This document shows positions 60,431 to 64,000 of a stretch of 64,000 nt of DNA, one piece after another. Made by a program: the position numbers and the translations under genes. The stretch comes from Mycobacterium palustre. GTDB taxonomy: Bacteria; Actinomycetota; Actinomycetes; Mycobacteriales; Mycobacteriaceae. Under the pieces are notes generated by a model, which worked only from the letters and a program-made list of their open reading frames with translations, ran no database searches and was not told where the DNA came from. Positions within the stretch are counted from its first letter, which is position 1. Each line of letters opens with the position of its first letter. The DNA lies in assembly GCF_002101785.1 (NCBI RefSeq), contig NZ_LQPJ01000124.1:1-64000 (forward strand), in the 5' to 3' direction.

Positions 60431-60835
60431 ATGGGGTTCAAGGACTCGGCGGAGGTCACAAAATACATCGGCGGGATTTTCGAGACGGCCTTCCAGGATG
60501 AAGAAATCGGGCCGAAGCTGGTTGCCACCGGACTCGTGGTGGCGTTCGACTTCACCGATCCCGAGGCGCTTGTGGTCATCGACATGGCGAACAAATCCGT
60601 GCGCGAAGGACTCGAGGGCGGGGCGCCGCCGAACGCCACGATGTCCATGACGGCTGAGACCGGCAACGGGTACTGGCAGGGCAAGGTCAACCTGCCACTG
60701 GCAATGGCCAAGAAGAAGATCAAAGTCGACGGCAACGTCGCGAGCCTGCTCAAGCTGGCCCCGCTCGGAAAGAAGCTGTATCCGAGCTACATCGAGCGGC
60801 TCAAGAACGACGGTCGCGACGACCTGCTCGTCTAG
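60431..60835 (+). CDS. SCP2 sterol-binding domain protein
   Basis: A 134-residue SCP2-like protein. It matches the bacterial pattern of a sterol/lipid-binding single domain: FDFTDPEALVVIDMANKSVREG, then NATMSMTAETGNGYWQGKVNLPLAMAKKKIKVDGNVASLLKLAPL. It probably carries or presents a hydrophobic substrate to the enzymes encoded next. ATG behind AAGGAGACGCGAAACA; the ligase gene follows after four bases. Confidence 0.9.
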   Translation: MGFKDSAEVTKYIGGIFETAFQDEEIGPKLVATGLVVAFDFTDPEALVVIDMANKSVREGLEGGAPPNATMSMTAETGNGYWQGKVNLPLAMAKKKIKVDGNVASLLKLAPLGKKLYPSYIERLKNDGRDDLLV

Positions 60836-60839
60836 GCCG

Positions 60840-62378
60840 ATGTTCCCCGGTACACACGCGCAGTCTGCCCCGGACCGACCGGCTGTGATCATGGCTGAGT
60901 CGGGCCGGACACTGACGTACGGCGTACTCGACGACCATTCGGCCCGACTCGCGTCGGCGTTGCACGGAATGGGCCTACGCAGAGGCGACGTCATTGCGCT
61001 GGTCTCGGACAACGCGGCCGAGGCGTTCGAGATCTATTGGGCCGCATTACGTTCTGGCCTGTACATCACCGCTGTCAATTGGCACTTGGCTCCAGAGGAA
61101 GCGGCGTACATCCTGCATGACAGCGGCGCGAGCGTCGTGTTCGCCTCGGCCGGGGTCCAGGAATTGGCCAATCACCTGCGTGATCGGGGTTCAGGGGTAC
61201 GACATTGGTACTCCTTCGGCGATGCGATCGCCGGCTATCTGCCCTACGACGACCTACTGGCCAGCGCCAACCCGACGATCACGGACCAGCCGCGCGGTTC
61301 GGAGATGTTGTATTCATCGGGAACCACCGGACGGCCCAAAGGCATTAGGCCGCATCTTCTTCCGATCCAGGTCGACGAGCCCGGGGATCCGCTGGTGGGG
61401 CTGCTGGCCCAGGCCTTCAAGATCACCAGCGATGACGTATACCTTTCGCCCGCACCGATTTACCACACCGCCCCGCTGAAGTGGTGTGGCGGCGTTCAGG
61501 CATTGGGCGGCACCGTAATTCTGATGGAGCGGTTCAACGCCGAACAGGCACTGGCCGCGATCGAGAAGTATCGAGTGACAGTCAGTCAGATGGTCCCGAC
61601 GATGTTCGTCCGCATGCTGCAGTTGCCAGAGGAAGTTCGTAACCGCTACGACCTCTCGTCACTGAGGCTGGCCGTGCACGCGGCAGCGCCCTGTCCGCCA
61701 GACGTCAAAGACGCCATGATCGACTGGTGGGGCCCTGTGCTGGTCGAATACTATGGCGCGACAGAGCAACACGGCACCACCGTGATCACCGCCGCGGAGT
61801 GGAAAGACAAGCGTGGATCGGTGGGCAAATCCGCGCTGGGTGTCCTGCACATCTGCGACGAGGAGGGCCGTGAGTTGCCCCCGGGTGAGGTCGGGGCCGT
61901 CTACTTCGAGCGCGACGTGGCGCCCTTCGAGTATCACAACGATCCGGAAAAGACCGCTTCGTCGAGGCATCCGGCCCACGAGAACTGGACCACTGTCGGC
62001 GACATCGGTTACGTCGACGACGACGGCTACCTGTTTCTGACCGATCGGAAGGCATTCGTGATCATCTCCGGCGGAGTGAACATCTATCCGCAGGAGATCG
62101 AGAACGTCTTGACGCTGCACCCGAAGGTCTTCGATGTCGCGGTCATCGGCGTGCCCGATGCGGAGATGGGGGAACAGGTCAAAGCCGTCGTCCAATTACG
62201 CACTGAGGCAACGCCATCTCCTGAATTGGCAGACGAGATCATCGCCTACGTCCGGGAGCGTATCGCGCATTTCAAAGCACCCCGCTCCGTCGACTTCGTC
62301 GACGAGCTGCCCAGGACAGCCACCGGAAAGCTCGCCAAGAGAAGTCTCAAAGACCGCTATATGGAGGCACCCGCATGA
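60840..62378 (+). CDS. AMP-dependent acyl-CoA synthetase
   Basis: A 512-residue CoA ligase. The phosphate loop is MLYSSGTTGRPKGIRP, the central motif YYGATEQHG, the hinge LTDRKAFVIISGGVNIYPQEIE, and the catalytic lysine in LPRTATGKLAKRSL. It would activate a fatty or cyclic acid made by the neighbouring oxidising enzymes. ATGA overlap with the P450 gene. Confidence 0.93.
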   Translation: MFPGTHAQSAPDRPAVIMAESGRTLTYGVLDDHSARLASALHGMGLRRGDVIALVSDNAAEAFEIYWAALRSGLYITAVNWHLAPEEAAYILHDSGASVVFASAGVQELANHLRDRGSGVRHWYSFGDAIAGYLPYDDLLASANPTITDQPRGSEMLYSSGTTGRPKGIRPHLLPIQVDEPGDPLVGLLAQAFKITSDDVYLSPAPIYHTAPLKWCGGVQALGGTVILMERFNAEQALAAIEKYRVTVSQMVPTMFVRMLQLPEEVRNRYDLSSLRLAVHAAAPCPPDVKDAMIDWWGPVLVEYYGATEQHGTTVITAAEWKDKRGSVGKSALGVLHICDEEGRELPPGEVGAVYFERDVAPFEYHNDPEKTASSRHPAHENWTTVGDIGYVDDDGYLFLTDRKAFVIISGGVNIYPQEIENVLTLHPKVFDVAVIGVPDAEMGEQVKAVVQLRTEATPSPELADEIIAYVRERIAHFKAPRSVDFVDELPRTATGKLAKRSLKDRYMEAPA

Positions 62379-63640
62379 CTACTGAGACACCAGCCAAAAC
62401 CGACCGCCCGCCCTTCGACCCGGTAGACATCTCGTCACAAGCATTCTGGGCGCAAAGCTTCGACGAGCGCGAGAAGGCATTCAAGATCCTTCGCGACGAA
62501 CGCCCGGTGAGCTGGCACCGGCCGATCGAAGGTTCCATGATGGAGCCAGAAATCGACGGTGTCTGGGTCGTGACCCGCCACGAGGACGTCAGCTACGTCA
62601 GCAAAAACCCTGAGATCTTCTGCTCCGGGCAGGGCATTACGTTCGAGGCCGTTCCCGAAGAGATGCTCGATGCAACGCAGTCCTTCCTGGGTATGGACGG
62701 GGCGAAGCATTCGAGCTTGCGACGGCTGGTGAGTTCAGTCTTCACGCCCCGCCAGGTCGCCAAGATCAAACAACAGATCGAGCACCAGGCGGAATCGATT
62801 GTCAGCGATCTGATCAAGGCGAAGGAAGGCGACTTCGTACAACAGGTGGCCAAACGCCTTCCGATGTGGACCATCTACGAGATGCTCGGACTGCCCGAGG
62901 ACGAGCGCGACGAGGCGGCGCACCTGGCAGAGGGCATGGTGGCATGGGCCGATCCCGACGTCGCGGCCGGTCGTGAACCCGGCGAAGTGCTGACCGACTC
63001 CCTTGTCGGGCTGCTCAATATCGGGATCGGTCTCGCCGAGAAGCGCCGGGCGCATCCGCAGAATGACTTGATGACCTCCCTGGTCCAAGCGGAGGTCGAT
63101 GGACGGCAGCTCACCGACGACGAACTAGGGCCTTACTTCGTCCTGCTCTCGGTGGCAGGCAACGACACCACGCGCACCACCACCACCTTCACCACAATTG
63201 CGTTGCAGGAATTTCCCGACCAGAAAGCCTTGCTGGAACAGGATTTCGACGGGCGGATCAAAGTCGCGATGGACGAGTTCGTCCGCTGGACCACCCCCGT
63301 CATGACGTTCCGGCGCACTGCCACTCAGGACACCGAGCTGCACGGCCAGCACATCCGCGAGGGCGACTGGGTGACGATGGTCTACTCCTCGGCCAACCGT
63401 GACGAGCGAGTATTCAACAACCCCAACGTATTCGACATCACCCGCTCACCCAATCCGCATGTCGCATTCGGCGGAGGCGGCCCGCACTTCTGCATGGGCG
63501 CGTTCATGGCCAAGATGCAGCTGGAGTCGATCTTCCGCGAGCTGATCTTCCGGGCGCCGGGCCTGCGCGTTGGCGAGCCCGAGTATTTGACCGGAAACTT
63601 CATCACCGCAGTCAAATCCCTGCCCTACACGATCGACTAG
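62375..63640 (+). CDS. cytochrome P450
   Basis: A 421-residue P450. I-helix motif AGNDTT, ExxR equivalent in the EFVRW region, and heme thiolate C373 in FGGGGPHFCMG. The GGGGPHFC form and length are like the mycobacterial P450s that oxidise the terminal methyl of sterols or methyl-branched lipids (CYP124/125/142 type), which would fit the SCP2 protein and ligase in the same operon; a firm family cannot be given. No ferredoxin gene is adjacent. Confidence 0.93.
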   Translation: MTTETPAKTDRPPFDPVDISSQAFWAQSFDEREKAFKILRDERPVSWHRPIEGSMMEPEIDGVWVVTRHEDVSYVSKNPEIFCSGQGITFEAVPEEMLDATQSFLGMDGAKHSSLRRLVSSVFTPRQVAKIKQQIEHQAESIVSDLIKAKEGDFVQQVAKRLPMWTIYEMLGLPEDERDEAAHLAEGMVAWADPDVAAGREPGEVLTDSLVGLLNIGIGLAEKRRAHPQNDLMTSLVQAEVDGRQLTDDELGPYFVLLSVAGNDTTRTTTTFTTIALQEFPDQKALLEQDFDGRIKVAMDEFVRWTTPVMTFRRTATQDTELHGQHIREGDWVTMVYSSANRDERVFNNPNVFDITRSPNPHVAFGGGGPHFCMGAFMAKMQLESIFRELIFRAPGLRVGEPEYLTGNFITAVKSLPYTID

Positions 63641-63647
63641 GAGAGCT

Positions 63648-64000
63648 ATGGCCGACTTTTCCGGGAAACGCTACGTCGTCACCGGCGCCGCATCCGGCAT
63701 CGGACACGCGGTGGCAGAACGTTTGCTGTCTGCAGGAGCGGAGGTGCACTGCCTGGACCGCAACCAACCGACTGCGCCGGTGACCCGACACATCGAAGTC
63801 GACTTGGCCAACCCCCACAGCATCGACACGGCGGTGGAGCAACTCGACGGAGAATTCGACGGCTTGATGAACATCGCCGGTATACCGGGCACCGCGCCGG
63901 CCGACCTGGTGCTGGCCGTCAACAGCCTTGCAGTTCGTCACTTGACGGAGTCGTTCTTCGAACGACTGAAGCCGGGCGCCGCGATCACCATCGTGTCGTC
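63648..64000 (+). CDS. short-chain dehydrogenase/reductase (5' part only)
   Basis: The first 117 codons of an SDR, cut by the end of the window. The cofactor motif is VVTGAASGIG at residues 9-18; NxAG appears as NIAG at about 71-74. The start follows GGAGAGCT. Coupled to the P450 gene by a seven-base gap, it would oxidise an alcohol produced by the P450 or a hydroxyacyl compound. Confidence 0.92.
   Translation, partial: MADFSGKRYVVTGAASGIGHAVAERLLSAGAEVHCLDRNQPTAPVTRHIEVDLANPHSIDTAVEQLDGEFDGLMNIAGIPGTAPADLVLAVNSLAVRHLTESFFERLKPGAAITIVS

Overview
The window is high-GC DNA from an actinobacterium, almost certainly a mycobacterium and most likely an environmental, catabolically rich one (inference). 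The evidence is a complete mce locus with Mce-associated proteins, an MmpS-like secreted protein, an MceG/Mkl-type ATPase, many TetR regulators, cytochrome P450s, crotonases, CoA ligases and thiolases in translationally coupled operons, and frequent GTG/TTG starts. No rRNA, tRNA, CRISPR array or intact insertion sequence was seen.

Region 1 (1-6.7 kb). The left edge is decayed: a frameshifted CoA-transferase/hydrolase tail and a truncated acyl-CoA dehydrogenase. A TetR gene then faces an NmrA-like reductase/Nudix pair, followed by a flavin reductase, an unknown membrane protein and a class III nucleotidyl cyclase on the minus strand.

Region 2 (6.7-16.6 kb). A minus-strand operon encodes an E1-like thiamine-diphosphate enzyme, a family III CoA-transferase and an HMG-CoA-lyase-like enzyme. 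Divergent from it are a Class I P450 system (reductase, P450, ferredoxin), a VOC protein, an unknown 80-residue protein and a BBE-type FAD oxidase.

Region 3 (17.1-30.3 kb). This is a divergent cluster that looks aromatic-catabolic. The minus arm has a monooxygenase fused to a degenerate Old-Yellow-Enzyme segment and a GlcG/HbpS domain, then a FAH-family hydrolase, a beta-hydroxyacid dehydrogenase and an extradiol dioxygenase. The plus arm has an HsaA-like oxygenase, a thioesterase, an alpha/beta hydrolase, an EntE/DhbE-like aryl ligase and a ChrB-domain protein. A second TetR with the same DNA-recognition segment as the first ends the cluster, beside an E2 acyltransferase that lacks the usual E1/E3-binding domain.

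Region 4 (30.5-43.1 kb). A YciI-like gene and about 1 kb without a gene precede a compact mce operon (yrbEA, yrbEB, mceA-F) and five exported or membrane-anchored accessory proteins.

Region 5 (43.2-55 kb). A frameshifted SDR faces a ten-gene coupled operon: three crotonases, acyl-CoA ligase, Rieske dioxygenase alpha and beta, a small unknown protein, thiolase, an HMG-CoA-synthase-like/DUF35 fusion and a thiolase-like partner. A convergent TetR gene with a palindromic operator candidate follows.

Region 6 (55-64 kb). An unknown protein, a phytoene-desaturase-like flavoprotein and a phosphotransferase-fold protein precede mceG, whose product would power the Mce importer. A 28-bp perfect palindrome then introduces an operon of SCP2 protein, CoA ligase, P450 and SDR (cut by the window end).

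Taken together the window reads as uptake (Mce plus MceG), activation (CoA ligases), oxygenation (P450s, Rieske, flavin enzymes) and CoA-thioester breakdown of hydrophobic, probably cyclic, substrates. The actual substrate cannot be read from the sequence.
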